Assembly: GCA_964396245.1 (NCBI GenBank)
Contig: CAYNEO010000002.1
Coordinates: 1 to 64,000 of the forward strand
Direction: 5' to 3'
DNA length: 64,000 nt
DNA from: CAYNEO01 sp964396245
GTDB taxonomy: Bacteria > Zixibacteria > MSB-5A5 > GN15 > FEB-12
Below are positions 52,701 through 60,406 of the stretch, piece after piece. The position numbers were made by a program, and so were the translations under genes. Under the pieces are notes generated by a model. The model was not told the DNA's origin, did no database searches, and saw only the letters and a list, made by a program, of their open reading frames with translations. The stretch's first letter is position 1; each line of letters opens with the position of its first letter.

Positions 52701-52716
52701 AGGAAGGGCAGGTTGA
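49714..52716 (+). CDS. Ser/Thr protein kinase with long TPR array
   Basis: A 1000-residue protein. The kinase domain (~10-280) has P-loop GQLGRGGTAEV, Lys39 (VALKYP), E58/E59 (AEREY), the catalytic loop HGDIKPQNF (D130; HGD instead of HRD), metal Asp157 in DFS instead of DFG, and PPE for APE. A middle region (~290-450) is uncharacterised. About twelve TPR-like helical pairs follow (~455-985), for example AETYKDIGEVYKLRQE, VHNNLGILYIIEGD and RALNNLGYVHHVRGD. No membrane helix. HGD kinases lack the Arg that couples to activation-loop phosphorylation, so it may be constitutively active. Confidence 0.9.
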   Translation: MKRPFEGKGLTFIGQLGRGGTAEVAKVFVDHLNCQVALKYPLPDDSDSTLDFAELAEREYRLIGGSRFPGLVRLLAPPHRNPDYLLLELCKGPTLDEVEIPSDSPLLLNVLCAAALDLEYLHAAGIIHGDIKPQNFFLPTDWQSCTGGQLFYLKLSDFSLGRHISESEDTRAGLGTVGYMPPETIRDGITSHRSDLFALGITAYQLITGRHPFLEDDADPTRVSSRILEEDPVPISSLSPRAPAALGELVGQLLARDSDDRPESAWSVCQKLREAGAGYPYEKALHPRYFIQPERSFDANIKGALTVGDREAVLIRQLSCEDSRALRLLVTSNFRRDTLQYTDGAYAFHSGILWPKRLRNEALRRFCDLDLTRRKQIVRAAVIDDLDDATRMGYFPGGETTPSDSALVRLIRPLLRTATVKRLSRIPAAGAERSELYGTAANLYLQSGRLTEAERCAFQWCTGLIKDHRYEEALQLSQRVVDYAALRGEKFLVRELLMVQGDIHKLTGETSRALETYQKIIDLYDGHPVDKLLAETYKDIGEVYKLRQEVHKGIEALERALTIVTELGDELEVSRVHNNLGILYIIEGDTAKALQTYRLAFATQRKLDALSEAATTLMNVGGVYFTTGRYRRSVRVLELALKMKKEIGNASEIARALNNLGYVHHVRGDSAKGIECLEESLEINRRIGSKKEVLFNLANLTEIMIAAGQLKQSLGYLKEGMALSESLNDKPHLGQFLVSMGYVLLRMGRLNEAADKLNEAKRLITDIDHPSLDRTCEHYLANLRFEVGDIASAIVRAREVRTAAESAHDGQNQVAAQILLCRMESDADGYSRTKEVIAQQQLTREEILLEFARLELLLCEERPDEIAKKTRGLQHFPLEWGENIELPWMCNLTAEALIGENRFAEAMTYLARSQRLASASGLKSEMASAFALQGMLSFHDKDYEQCFALYKQALSICKSIAGSIENETDKRHFMQKRIVVFLSEEIRRLSKLLGQKGRAG

Positions 52717-52726
52717 CGCCTGCCCT
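52697..52726 (-). terminator. Terminator of the 25-codon peptide gene
   Basis: Read on the - strand: AGGGCAGG, 6-base loop, CCTGCCCT, then TCCTTTTTG. It overlaps the 3' end of the convergent kinase gene (its TGA lies in the loop) and comes 34 bases after the peptide stop. Confidence 0.75.
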
Positions 52727-52759
52727 CCAAGTTGAAGTGTGATTTCCGAAAGCGAGACC

Positions 52760-52837
52760 TTATTCGCTGCCCCAGCTAAAGTGGGTCGTTTCAATGCGTG
52801 ATTCAAGCACTTCAACGGTCAGCTTGTAATCGGTCAT
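52760..52837 (-). CDS. 25-residue peptide, candidate RiPP-like precursor
   Basis: Small ORF missed by usual length cut-offs. The start is supported by the strongest ribosome site in the window, AAGGAGGTGA ending 5 bases before the ATG, a full match to the 16S 3' end. The peptide begins MTDYKLTVEVLESRIE and ends THFSWGSE: an amphipathic helical first part and a short aromatic end, as in leader-core precursors. Codon use matches neighbouring genes. It has its own promoter candidate and terminator. It lies downstream of, and on the same strand as, a PqqD-like/M50/HlyD fusion gene that could process or export it. No database match is claimed. Confidence 0.6.
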   Translation of the reverse strand: MTDYKLTVEVLESRIETTHFSWGSE

Positions 52838-52838
52838 G

Positions 52839-52851
52839 AAATCACCTCCTT
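52839..52851 (-). promoter_or_regulatory. Perfect Shine-Dalgarno of the peptide gene
   Basis: AAGGAGGTGA followed by TTTC and the ATG. Just upstream on the same strand GTGAG-GGGG-CTCAC can form a small hairpin. Confidence 0.75.
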
Positions 52852-52950
52852 CGGTGTGTTACAAGTGAGCCCCCTCACCCACTGGAGGGCAATGCTTCTA
52901 GATATGTTGTTTACCTGTACGGAATTTTCCTATAGTCTATCTCTAATATC

Positions 52951-52980
52951 ATAATGTAACCCGAACGGCGAAATCGTCAA
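52951..52980 (-). promoter_or_regulatory. Promoter candidate for the peptide gene
   Basis: On the - strand TTGACG (52980-52975), 18-base spacer, CATTAT (52956-52951); 16-base spacing to TACATT is an alternative. A second TTGACA lies 22 bases upstream. It would start transcription roughly 105-110 bases before the ATG. Confidence 0.45.
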
Positions 52981-53079
52981 GACGAAATTGGCTCACCTGT
53001 CAACTTTTTTTGTTCGCACGCCACTGATTCGGGAAAACATTTCCGAAAGGGGTCTTTTTTTCCTTCCGAGAGATCGTTG

Positions 53080-53208
53080 TCAGGCGTGATTGCCTCCAGA
53101 TCCAAGCACGGAAACAAGTTTTGGCTCTTGCTTGACTGTCGCGTCGTATGCAAATGACACAGGTTGAGAGATTAGTTTAGAAGGTGCGGGAGAGCTGTCG
53201 GGTAACAT
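53080..53208 (-). CDS. 42-residue ORF just downstream of the M50-HlyD gene
   Basis: It begins 16 bases after the stop of the M50-HlyD gene on the same strand. Sequence landmarks are MLPDSSPAPSKLISQPVS, then YDATVKQEPKLVSVLGSGG and a short NHA end. The P-x-L-x4-G segment (P29, L31, G36) with an upstream Tyr resembles the YxxPxLxxxG leader motif that PqqD-type RRE domains bind in lasso and other RiPP systems. Against it: weak ribosome site, and codon use more AT-rich than neighbours. Treat as a candidate only. Confidence 0.35.
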   Translation of the reverse strand: MLPDSSPAPSKLISQPVSFAYDATVKQEPKLVSVLGSGGNHA

Positions 53209-53224
53209 GCGAGAGTTGCGCTCG

Positions 53225-55531
53225 TTACCACCACGACCAGAATTCGACCCGGAGGTTCGAGAGTATCTTGCGATAGGCGAGGGCAATTAGCGACGACCTA
53301 CCCACTTCGATTTTGGCGTAGCCGGTCATGCCGTCATCGAGCAACCCGCCCGGATTTTCGATGACGACAGAGACGGGGAAGGTAGCTTCCTCGCCATTTG
53401 TTCCATGGGGAACGCGAACGACTTCTCCGAAGAAAGTCAGGTGCGGGAACGAGCGAATTTTCACGCGGACCGTCTGGCCCCGTCGTACGTGTGATATTTC
53501 AAAGTCAGTAACCGGCACCAGCAACTCAACGCTGTCCTGGCTCGAGAGGGTCAGAATATTGTCGCCGCTCGGCCGGGATGAGACGATGCCATCAAACGGG
53601 GCTACGATGAGTTGTGCCTCGGCCTGTCGTGTAAGGAAGGCTATCCGTGCCCGCTGCTTTTCGATTTCGTGCTGGAGCACCTGTTCTTCCTCGGGTCTCG
53701 GAGGCGACGTGAGCAGTTCAAGGGCCGCTTCTTTGTTCACCAGTTCGGCTTTGGCCACGTCGAACTGGGAACGAACCGTTTCCAACTGCTCTGTTGCAAT
53801 AAGATTTTTCTTGGCCAGTTCTTCTGACCGGTTTACTTCTCTCTGCAGTCGATCTACGGTCGCCTGGGCGCCGCGTACTTCAGCCTCTGCCTCGGCCACC
53901 TGCTCTTTCTTCGGCGGCGCTTTGAGCAGAGCGAGTTCGCCCTGAAGTCGTTCCAGTTCGGCCTGGGCGGCGGCAATATCATGGGTCACCTGGCTCGAAG
54001 AGAGAATGGCGAGCGTGTCATTTTTCTGTACCACCTGACCATCCCGGACCAGCGGAAGGATATCAAGAACCGCCATGTCGTTGGTGGCGATTTGAATCAT
54101 GCTTGCCTTGTTTTCGGGCGAATCGCCGCCGCGAAACAGTTTGCTTTCGAGCAGACCGAACTCGGTCAGCGAGAGGGTGAAGCGCGAAAGTGGATGTACG
54201 GTGACTTCTCCCGAAAGACGATACGGGAATGGGACAGCGAGCAGCACGACAACCACAGCAGCCAGAAGGATTAGATAGGCGGTGAGCCGCACGGGTCTTT
54301 TCAGTAAAGTCTTCATATACCTGATGTGTTGAACCGTTCCATGAACCAACTTACCAAGCGCTTCACGTAAAATAAGCAGGAGTGTGATAATCAACAATAA
54401 TAAACCGAAGCCGCCGAGCTCGCCGGTCAGGTATCGGGCGACCACAAAGAGGAGATATCCAAGCAGAATGCCGGAATATGTCACCGCCAGCAGCGAGTAG
54501 CCGAGAAATATTTTCCGGTCGCGAGGGTCGGAAACGGAGGTCTCAATTGGCCAGCCGAGTACCCGGCGCTGGAAAGCGTTGCGAAGATATGAAAAAGCCT
54601 TTCGGCGGAGATTGGGGATATCGACGATATCGGCCAGCAGATAGTATCCGTCCAGTTTGAGAAGCGGGTTGAAGTTGAAAAGGAACGTAACCGAACTCAC
54701 GACGACTGTCAGGCGGGCCAGTTCGTTAATGAAACTCCCGGGGACAGTGATTCGCCAGAGAATCACGCTCAGCGACAGCAGAATAGCCTGAGCGAAAGGA
54801 CCGGCCAGGGTCACATTGATGCGCTGGTATTTTTTCGTGAACAGCCAGGCGTCGCTCAAATCGGCATAGAAGCAGGGCTGAAAATACATCAGCAGAAAGC
54901 CAACCTCGCGCACCTCTCCCCCGTAGTAACGGCAGAGTATCGCATGGGCGAACTCATGGATCGTGATGAAGATAAACAGTGCAATCAAGATTGTCACGAT
55001 CGACCCGACATTGATAATCTCTTTCAGGCTGATGTGAAATTGCGGAAGATGCACAAACAACTGGTACAGGCCGACCAGAATAAGCATCACGGCTACGGCG
55101 AACCAGAAACGATTGTGAAAAGGTCGATAGAAAGCGGTGAGCGGATCGAGAAAGCGACTGGGATTAAAGGCCTTGAGTTTCACATAGAGAATGCGTGACA
55201 ACCACGATTCCTTCTCCAGGCCGCCGTGCATGCTGAGCCGGGAGACGCGCTGTTCCGCCCGGGCATTTTCAAGGAAGAACAATTTCTCGATTGTCTCGAT
55301 AAACTGCCGAACATCGTCGGCGCCGATATTGAGATTGTACTTCTCACGAAACCGCCGGGCCACCTCTTCGGGGCTGGAGTTTCCATCGAGTTGGTTCACC
55401 AGCCAGTATTCCGGCTCTCTGAGCCGGAAATAGTTACCCGTTACCGGGTCCTTGATGGTGTGGAGCACCTCACCACGGATAACGGCCTCGGATGATACGA
55501 GGTCTGAGCGCAGACGGGCATAGGTCGACAT
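53225..55531 (-). CDS. PqqD-like / M50 metalloprotease / HlyD fusion protein
   Basis: A 768-residue inner-membrane protein with three parts. Residues ~8-90 match a PqqD-like fold (KDPVTGNYFRLREPEYWLVNQLDG ... VRQFIETIEKLFFLE, in outline). Residues ~130-430 form a site-2-protease-type M50 domain with HEFAH (H192, E193, H196) and the third ligand Asp294 in NPLLKLDGYYLL, amid many helices. Residues ~440-768 form a HlyD/MFP adaptor: lipoyl halves, a long coiled coil (~515-640) and a C-terminal barrel. The protein ends EFWSWW. Such fusions process and export peptides; YydH and other peptide zinc metalloproteases are relatives. ATG 55531 has no good ribosome site. No ABC transporter is adjacent. 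Confidence 0.85.
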   Translation of the reverse strand: MSTYARLRSDLVSSEAVIRGEVLHTIKDPVTGNYFRLREPEYWLVNQLDGNSSPEEVARRFREKYNLNIGADDVRQFIETIEKLFFLENARAEQRVSRLSMHGGLEKESWLSRILYVKLKAFNPSRFLDPLTAFYRPFHNRFWFAVAVMLILVGLYQLFVHLPQFHISLKEIINVGSIVTILIALFIFITIHEFAHAILCRYYGGEVREVGFLLMYFQPCFYADLSDAWLFTKKYQRINVTLAGPFAQAILLSLSVILWRITVPGSFINELARLTVVVSSVTFLFNFNPLLKLDGYYLLADIVDIPNLRRKAFSYLRNAFQRRVLGWPIETSVSDPRDRKIFLGYSLLAVTYSGILLGYLLFVVARYLTGELGGFGLLLLIITLLLILREALGKLVHGTVQHIRYMKTLLKRPVRLTAYLILLAAVVVVLLAVPFPYRLSGEVTVHPLSRFTLSLTEFGLLESKLFRGGDSPENKASMIQIATNDMAVLDILPLVRDGQVVQKNDTLAILSSSQVTHDIAAAQAELERLQGELALLKAPPKKEQVAEAEAEVRGAQATVDRLQREVNRSEELAKKNLIATEQLETVRSQFDVAKAELVNKEAALELLTSPPRPEEEQVLQHEIEKQRARIAFLTRQAEAQLIVAPFDGIVSSRPSGDNILTLSSQDSVELLVPVTDFEISHVRRGQTVRVKIRSFPHLTFFGEVVRVPHGTNGEEATFPVSVVIENPGGLLDDGMTGYAKIEVGRSSLIALAYRKILSNLRVEFWSWW

Positions 55532-55623
55532 ATGCCACAAATTTAGGCGTTGTTGGATTTAGTTGCAAGAACGGAGTGGGCGGACGGCCGGAAGCATTCA
55601 GCGTTTCGGGAAACCACGGTCTG

Positions 55624-57381
55624 TTATCCGCGGAGGCGATCGATCAACTGCTTGTTGTAATAGTCCGTGAGGTCGTCCTTACGGAGTACCCCGATCACCT
55701 TGCTGGGCTGGGCCTTGCTGACAACGGGGATGAGGCTGAAGTCGCGGTGGCCAAAGATCTGCTGGGCCTTGGTGAGGTCATCGCTGATATCAATGGTGAA
55801 GGTTTCGGGGCCGACGAGATCCTGGGCTATCACCAGATAATCGAGTTCATGCTGGCTGAGCATGTTGCGGATGTCCTGAAACGAGATGACGCCCTTCAGG
55901 TTGCCGCCGTTGTCAGTCACGATGAAGTACGTCTCTTTGGACTGCTCGATCTTGTGGAAAATCTGCGCGAGGTTCATCGAGGCGAATATGGTTTCGTAGC
56001 TGGTATCCATGACCTCTGAGACCGTATGTGAGCGGAGCACGTTGATATCTTTTCCGCCCCTGAGATCGATACCGCGGCGGGCCAGCTTGACGGTGTAGAT
56101 CGAGTAGGGGAAGATTTTCCGCGCGACAAGGGCGGAGAAGACGACCGTTATCATGAGGGGCAGGATAATGCGGTAATCCGAGGTCATCTCAAAAATGATC
56201 AGCATGGCGGTAATAGGCGCGTGGGTGGCCCCGGCGACCATAGCCGCCATTCCAACCAGTGCGTACGCACCGTGAGTCGCAGATACATTCGGAAAGATAA
56301 GGTTGACGAGATAGCCAAATCCCCCGCCGGCCGCCGCCCCCATAAAGAGCGACGGGGCAAAAATGCCGCCCGAGTTGCCTGATCCGAGGGTCAGGCTGGT
56401 GGCGAGCAGTTTCATGAATATAAGCACCAGCATCAGTCCGATAGCCATATCGCCGAACAAGGTCAGCTTGATTGTCTCGTAACCGTCCGCCAGGGTCTGC
56501 GGGTAGAAGATGGCTATTATTCCGAGGAACAGCCCGCCGATTGCCGGCTTCGTCCAACCGGGCACTTTGAGAGCGTCAAAACCGTCTTCAAAGAGCTCCA
56601 AAACTCGGGTAAACAGAACAGCGAGCGCGCCTATCATGACGCCCATCACGATGTAAAATGGGATTTCCCAGGCCGACACCAGAGAATAGCTGGGCACCTC
56701 GAAAGCGGGGTGATTCCCCAGAAAAGACCGGCTGACCACCGATGCAACGACGGAAGACAGGATCACCGGGGAAAAAGTCCGGATAGCGAAGTCCCCAAGT
56801 ATGATTTCCAGCGAAAAGATAACGCCGGCTATGGGGGCGTTAAAGACGGCCGAGATACCGGCTGCAGCGCCGCAACCGACGAGGATTTTCACCCGCTCGC
56901 CGGACATGTGGAAGATCTGGCCCACGGTTGAACCGAACGCAGAACCGATTTGCACAATTGGCCCCTCACGTCCGGCCGAACCGCCCGAACCGATACAGAT
57001 GGCCGAGGCGACCGCTTTGGCGGCGGCGACCCGAGGCCGGATAATACCGCCAAGCCGGGCCACTGAGTTCATAACCTCCGGAACGCCATGCCCCCTGGCC
57101 TCTTTGGCGAAATTATATACGATCGGTCCGACCAGAATACCGCCGATCAGCGGTATGATCGGCAGCCAGATTTTGTAGCCCCAGGCCTGTGCCGAACCGA
57201 CCGCAGCGGTGAGAATCTGGTCCGTAAGGCCGAAAAACAGGCCATTGAAGTACTCTACCATTACGATAAAGCCGATGGCGCCGAGCCCCGTTGCGAGACC
57301 GACAATGACCGAGAGGATGATCAGAAGCTGGGTCTCCGACGGCTGAAAGTACTTCAGAAATCTGGTGGCAACGAGTTTCAT
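55624..57381 (-). CDS. CLC chloride channel/antiporter with CBS pair
   Basis: A 585-residue membrane protein of the CLC family. The selectivity motifs are GSGGSAGREGP (131-141, gating Glu139), GCGAAAGISAVFNAPIAG and GSGNSGGIFAPSLFMG. The presence of Glu139 and the absence of a clear inner proton glutamate leave channel versus H+/Cl- exchange open. The C-terminal ~445-585 has two CBS domains (VSEVMDTSYETI, DFSLIPVVSKAQPSKVIGVL in part) that usually sense adenine nucleotides. No good ribosome site before the ATG. Confidence 0.92.
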   Translation of the reverse strand: MKLVATRFLKYFQPSETQLLIILSVIVGLATGLGAIGFIVMVEYFNGLFFGLTDQILTAAVGSAQAWGYKIWLPIIPLIGGILVGPIVYNFAKEARGHGVPEVMNSVARLGGIIRPRVAAAKAVASAICIGSGGSAGREGPIVQIGSAFGSTVGQIFHMSGERVKILVGCGAAAGISAVFNAPIAGVIFSLEIILGDFAIRTFSPVILSSVVASVVSRSFLGNHPAFEVPSYSLVSAWEIPFYIVMGVMIGALAVLFTRVLELFEDGFDALKVPGWTKPAIGGLFLGIIAIFYPQTLADGYETIKLTLFGDMAIGLMLVLIFMKLLATSLTLGSGNSGGIFAPSLFMGAAAGGGFGYLVNLIFPNVSATHGAYALVGMAAMVAGATHAPITAMLIIFEMTSDYRIILPLMITVVFSALVARKIFPYSIYTVKLARRGIDLRGGKDINVLRSHTVSEVMDTSYETIFASMNLAQIFHKIEQSKETYFIVTDNGGNLKGVISFQDIRNMLSQHELDYLVIAQDLVGPETFTIDISDDLTKAQQIFGHRDFSLIPVVSKAQPSKVIGVLRKDDLTDYYNKQLIDRLRG

Positions 57382-57552
57382 AATGGCTTAGAATGTAGTG
57401 AATTTTTGCAGGTCGACAAGTGTTTTATCGCCACGAAGTGGGACTGATTTATTCGTACAAACTACGATGTCTTATTGACATAGCAGCCGATTTTGTTAAT
57501 TTAGTGAAAAACTTCACTTCTTGAGAGCCTACAACCACGCGAGGGATGTTCT

Positions 57553-58701
57553 ATGCGGACAACAGCGGACGCGGTCATTGTCGGGGGCGGAATTATCGGA
57601 GCAGCCACCGCATTCTATCTGGCGCGCCAGAAATACGGACAGATTCTGCTCGTTGAGAAAGAGCCGTTCACCGGCGCCGGGTCCACATCAAAGGCAGCCG
57701 GCGGCATACGGGCGCAGTTCAACACCGAGATAAACATCAGGATGTCCATGCTGGCCGAAAAGATGTTCGAGCGGTTTAAAGAGGAGACTGGTCAGGATGC
57801 GCTGTTCGATCAGGTTGGCTACATGTTTCTGCTGTCCGAGGAAGCGCCCATAGACGAATTCAAGAAGGCGTACGAATTGCAGCGCTCCCTTGGATTACCG
57901 GTCGAATTGCTCAAACCCGATGAGATCGCCCAATACGCACCTCATGTCCGCACTGATGATATCAAGCTCGCCACGTTCTGCAAACAGGACGGTCTGGCTG
58001 ACCCTCACGAGTTTCTTTCCGGTTATGAGAAGGCCGCAAGAGGACTCGGTGTTGAGATATCGCTGGAAACGGAGGTTACAGGATTTACCGTAAACGGTGA
58101 AAAAATAACCGAGGTGAAGACAAGCAAGGGCAATGTCAGCACCCAGCTGGTGATCAACTGCGCCGGCGCATGGGCGGGAAAAATCGGTGAGATGGTGGGA
58201 GCTGACGTGAGAATTCGTCCTATCCGGCGTCAGTGTGTTACCACCGGGCCGCTTGACTGGGTCAAACCGTTCTTCCCGATGGTGGTGGATGTTGCTTCGG
58301 GCCTTTATTCACACAAAGAGTCCAAGGGGCTTTTGCTTGGCTGGGCCGATCCGAATGTGAAACCGTCATTTGATATCTCTCTCGATCCAGATTATACGGA
58401 TGCGATGCTCGAGAAGGGCCTCAATCGGATTCCGCAGCTCGAGGAGGCCGAAGTTGCCAATCAGTGGGCCGGGTTGTACGAAACGACCCCGGACCATCGT
58501 GCAATTATCGGCTGGGAATCCAAGGTACAAGGCATGTTTCACAATGCCGGGTTCTCCGGACACGGTTTGATGCATGCGCCGGCCGCGGGATTGGTAACCG
58601 CTGAGATTGTGACGGGAAAAGAGCCTTCGGTGGATGTTTCGCCCTTAAGCCCGGATCGTTTCGCGAAGGGTGAGTTGGTCGAAGAAACAAACGTTATCTA
58701 A
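57553..58701 (+). CDS. FAD-dependent oxidoreductase (DAO family)
   Basis: A 382-residue flavoprotein. The N-terminal dinucleotide motif is VIVGGGIIGAATAFYLA, VEKEPFTGAGSTSKAAGGIR binds FAD, and LVINCAGAWAGKIGEMVG and the C-terminal HNAGFSGHGLMHAPAAG are landmarks of glycine/sarcosine oxidase-like enzymes. It probably oxidises an N-methyl or secondary amino acid (sarcosine, proline or similar). GAGGGA precedes the ATG. Confidence 0.88.
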   Translation: MRTTADAVIVGGGIIGAATAFYLARQKYGQILLVEKEPFTGAGSTSKAAGGIRAQFNTEINIRMSMLAEKMFERFKEETGQDALFDQVGYMFLLSEEAPIDEFKKAYELQRSLGLPVELLKPDEIAQYAPHVRTDDIKLATFCKQDGLADPHEFLSGYEKAARGLGVEISLETEVTGFTVNGEKITEVKTSKGNVSTQLVINCAGAWAGKIGEMVGADVRIRPIRRQCVTTGPLDWVKPFFPMVVDVASGLYSHKESKGLLLGWADPNVKPSFDISLDPDYTDAMLEKGLNRIPQLEEAEVANQWAGLYETTPDHRAIIGWESKVQGMFHNAGFSGHGLMHAPAAGLVTAEIVTGKEPSVDVSPLSPDRFAKGELVEETNVI

Positions 58702-58724
58702 TAATTCTATTGGCGGGAGATGGC

Positions 58725-59456
58725 ATGAGAGTTTTCCTGGCGTTAGCACTCGCATTGTTACTATGTCCCTCGGTTTTGATGGCGTCGGACGAAAAACAGG
58801 TCTGCCCTGCCGACAAAGCGGCCGAGGCCGGTCAATCTGCTTTTGAGGAATTCCACGAAGTGATGGCGCCGGCATGGCACACAGCATGGCGGGAGAAAGA
58901 CTATGAGGCCCTGTTGGCGGCCGGGCCGGAGTTCCAAAAGGTCTTTGCACGTATCGCCGAATCGCCGCTGCCGGAAGGAAGCGATGCCAAGAAGGCATAC
59001 TATGTCAAGTGCCGGGATGAGTTTGCGTCGCTTGTCGACGCATATGCGACTGCAGCAGAAAACGGCGACAGGGACAGGGTCTATGAGCTCATGCCACAGC
59101 TCCATGAGGCTTTTGAGAAGACGGCAGCCGCGACGGTTCGAATAAGCTATCCGCAGGTTGACGGTCTGGCAGTCACAATCGGACTCATTCTGAACACCCA
59201 TCTGCCGGAGAATAACCGTGACGGCATTGCCGGGTCGACCGAGACATTGCTCAGGAAGCTGGATGGGATTACGGAAAAGTCGCTCCCCCCTGTGCTGGGC
59301 TGGAGCACGAAAGATGTTATGGCTGAGTTCTCGGCAATGAGGGCCGTAGCGGCGAAAATGAAAGATTGCTGTGACTCAGGAGATATGGAGAGTTACGCCG
59401 TTCATGCCAGAGATTTCAATGAAAAACTGAAGTCCTTTGTGGCGACTTACATGTAA
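58725..59456 (+). CDS. Secreted helical protein of unknown function
   Basis: A 243-residue protein with a signal peptide (MRVFLALALALLLCPSVLMA). The mature part is helical, with Cys in QVCPADK, VKCRDE and the pair DCCDSG. Repeated helical hairpins (WREKDYEALLAAGPEFQKVF; ATAAENGDRDRVYELMPQLHEAF, in part) suggest a four-helix bundle. No CxxCH haem motif. GGGAGA precedes ATG 58725. Confidence 0.7.
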   Translation: MRVFLALALALLLCPSVLMASDEKQVCPADKAAEAGQSAFEEFHEVMAPAWHTAWREKDYEALLAAGPEFQKVFARIAESPLPEGSDAKKAYYVKCRDEFASLVDAYATAAENGDRDRVYELMPQLHEAFEKTAAATVRISYPQVDGLAVTIGLILNTHLPENNRDGIAGSTETLLRKLDGITEKSLPPVLGWSTKDVMAEFSAMRAVAAKMKDCCDSGDMESYAVHARDFNEKLKSFVATYM

Positions 59457-59475
59457 AATGATATTGAGGACGCTG

Positions 59476-59505
59476 AAACGGCGGTCACCCGATCGCCGTT
59501 TTTTA
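59476..59505 (+). terminator. Rho-independent terminator
   Basis: AAACGGCG/CGCCGTTT 8-bp stem with about 10-base loop running into TTTTA, 19 bases after the secreted protein gene. Confidence 0.8.
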
Positions 59506-59559
59506 TTGGTGAATTATCGGCGAGAGTTTATTATGCGGCGTCCACGTATGGAGGAAATG

Positions 59560-60405
59560 ATGAAACTGCTTGTTGCGCTCGTGATGGTCCTGATAACATC
59601 GGTAGCAGGGTGCTCGGCCGGAAATGACCAGGAATCGGATCAGAACAATATCGCATCTCAGGAGAAAGTGTTTGCCGCGGGCCCGCACAAAATGACACTG
59701 GTTACGGCGGATTCACTGAGAGAAGTCGCGTGGTTCACTCCAACCACCGCCAAAGAACCGGCGCCGCTTCTTATCATGCTACATATGCTCGGGGCCGATC
59801 ATACGAGTTTTGGCTCGTTTATTGAAACCATGCGTCTGTACGTAGACACGTCTTCTTCCCAACCCTTGATGCCGAACCTGCTCACTTTCGATTTGCGAGG
59901 TCATGGCGAGTCAACGCAAAAAGGAGACACGAGCCTGAGCTATACAAGTATGAGCAACGAGGAATTTGAGCGTATTCCAAAGGACGTATACGAAATGGCC
60001 CGTCAGGTGATCGCGGACTACCCTGATATCATCGACACGAGCAGGATTATTGTGATCGGGGCGTCGATCGGCGCCAATTCGGCGATGCTGCTTACCCAAT
60101 ACATGCCTTACATAAACGAGGTTGTCTTGATCTCCCCCGGAGAGGATTATCGGGGCCTGAAACCGGCGGAGGCTTTCAAGGCATTTGACGGGATGGCCTA
60201 TATCATGACGGGAAGCGACGACGCCTATTCTAATCACTCGTCACAGGCCATTGCCCGTTTGAAGATGGAAAATTGGCTTTTGAAGATCTATCCCACGGCT
60301 AAACATGGGACCGAGATCATCAATTCTGATCCGCGTCCCGTTCAGATTATTTTAGAGTGGATTTTCGGAAAGAGCGACGAACAACCGCCTGATTCGGCGC
60401 AGTAG
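59560..60405 (+). CDS. Alpha/beta hydrolase lipoprotein
   Basis: A 281-residue lipoprotein (signal MKLLVALVMVLITS, lipobox VAGC). The alpha/beta hydrolase core has the MLHMLGADHTSF oxyanion region, FDLRGHGEST, the nucleophile elbow GASIGA and a C-terminal TAKHGTEI histidine; the acid is probably in TGSDDAYS. ATG 59560 is 5 bases after GGAGG; earlier in-frame starts lie in the terminator region. Substrate unknown. Confidence 0.85.
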   Translation: MKLLVALVMVLITSVAGCSAGNDQESDQNNIASQEKVFAAGPHKMTLVTADSLREVAWFTPTTAKEPAPLLIMLHMLGADHTSFGSFIETMRLYVDTSSSQPLMPNLLTFDLRGHGESTQKGDTSLSYTSMSNEEFERIPKDVYEMARQVIADYPDIIDTSRIIVIGASIGANSAMLLTQYMPYINEVVLISPGEDYRGLKPAEAFKAFDGMAYIMTGSDDAYSNHSSQAIARLKMENWLLKIYPTAKHGTEIINSDPRPVQIILEWIFGKSDEQPPDSAQ

Positions 60406-60406
60406 C

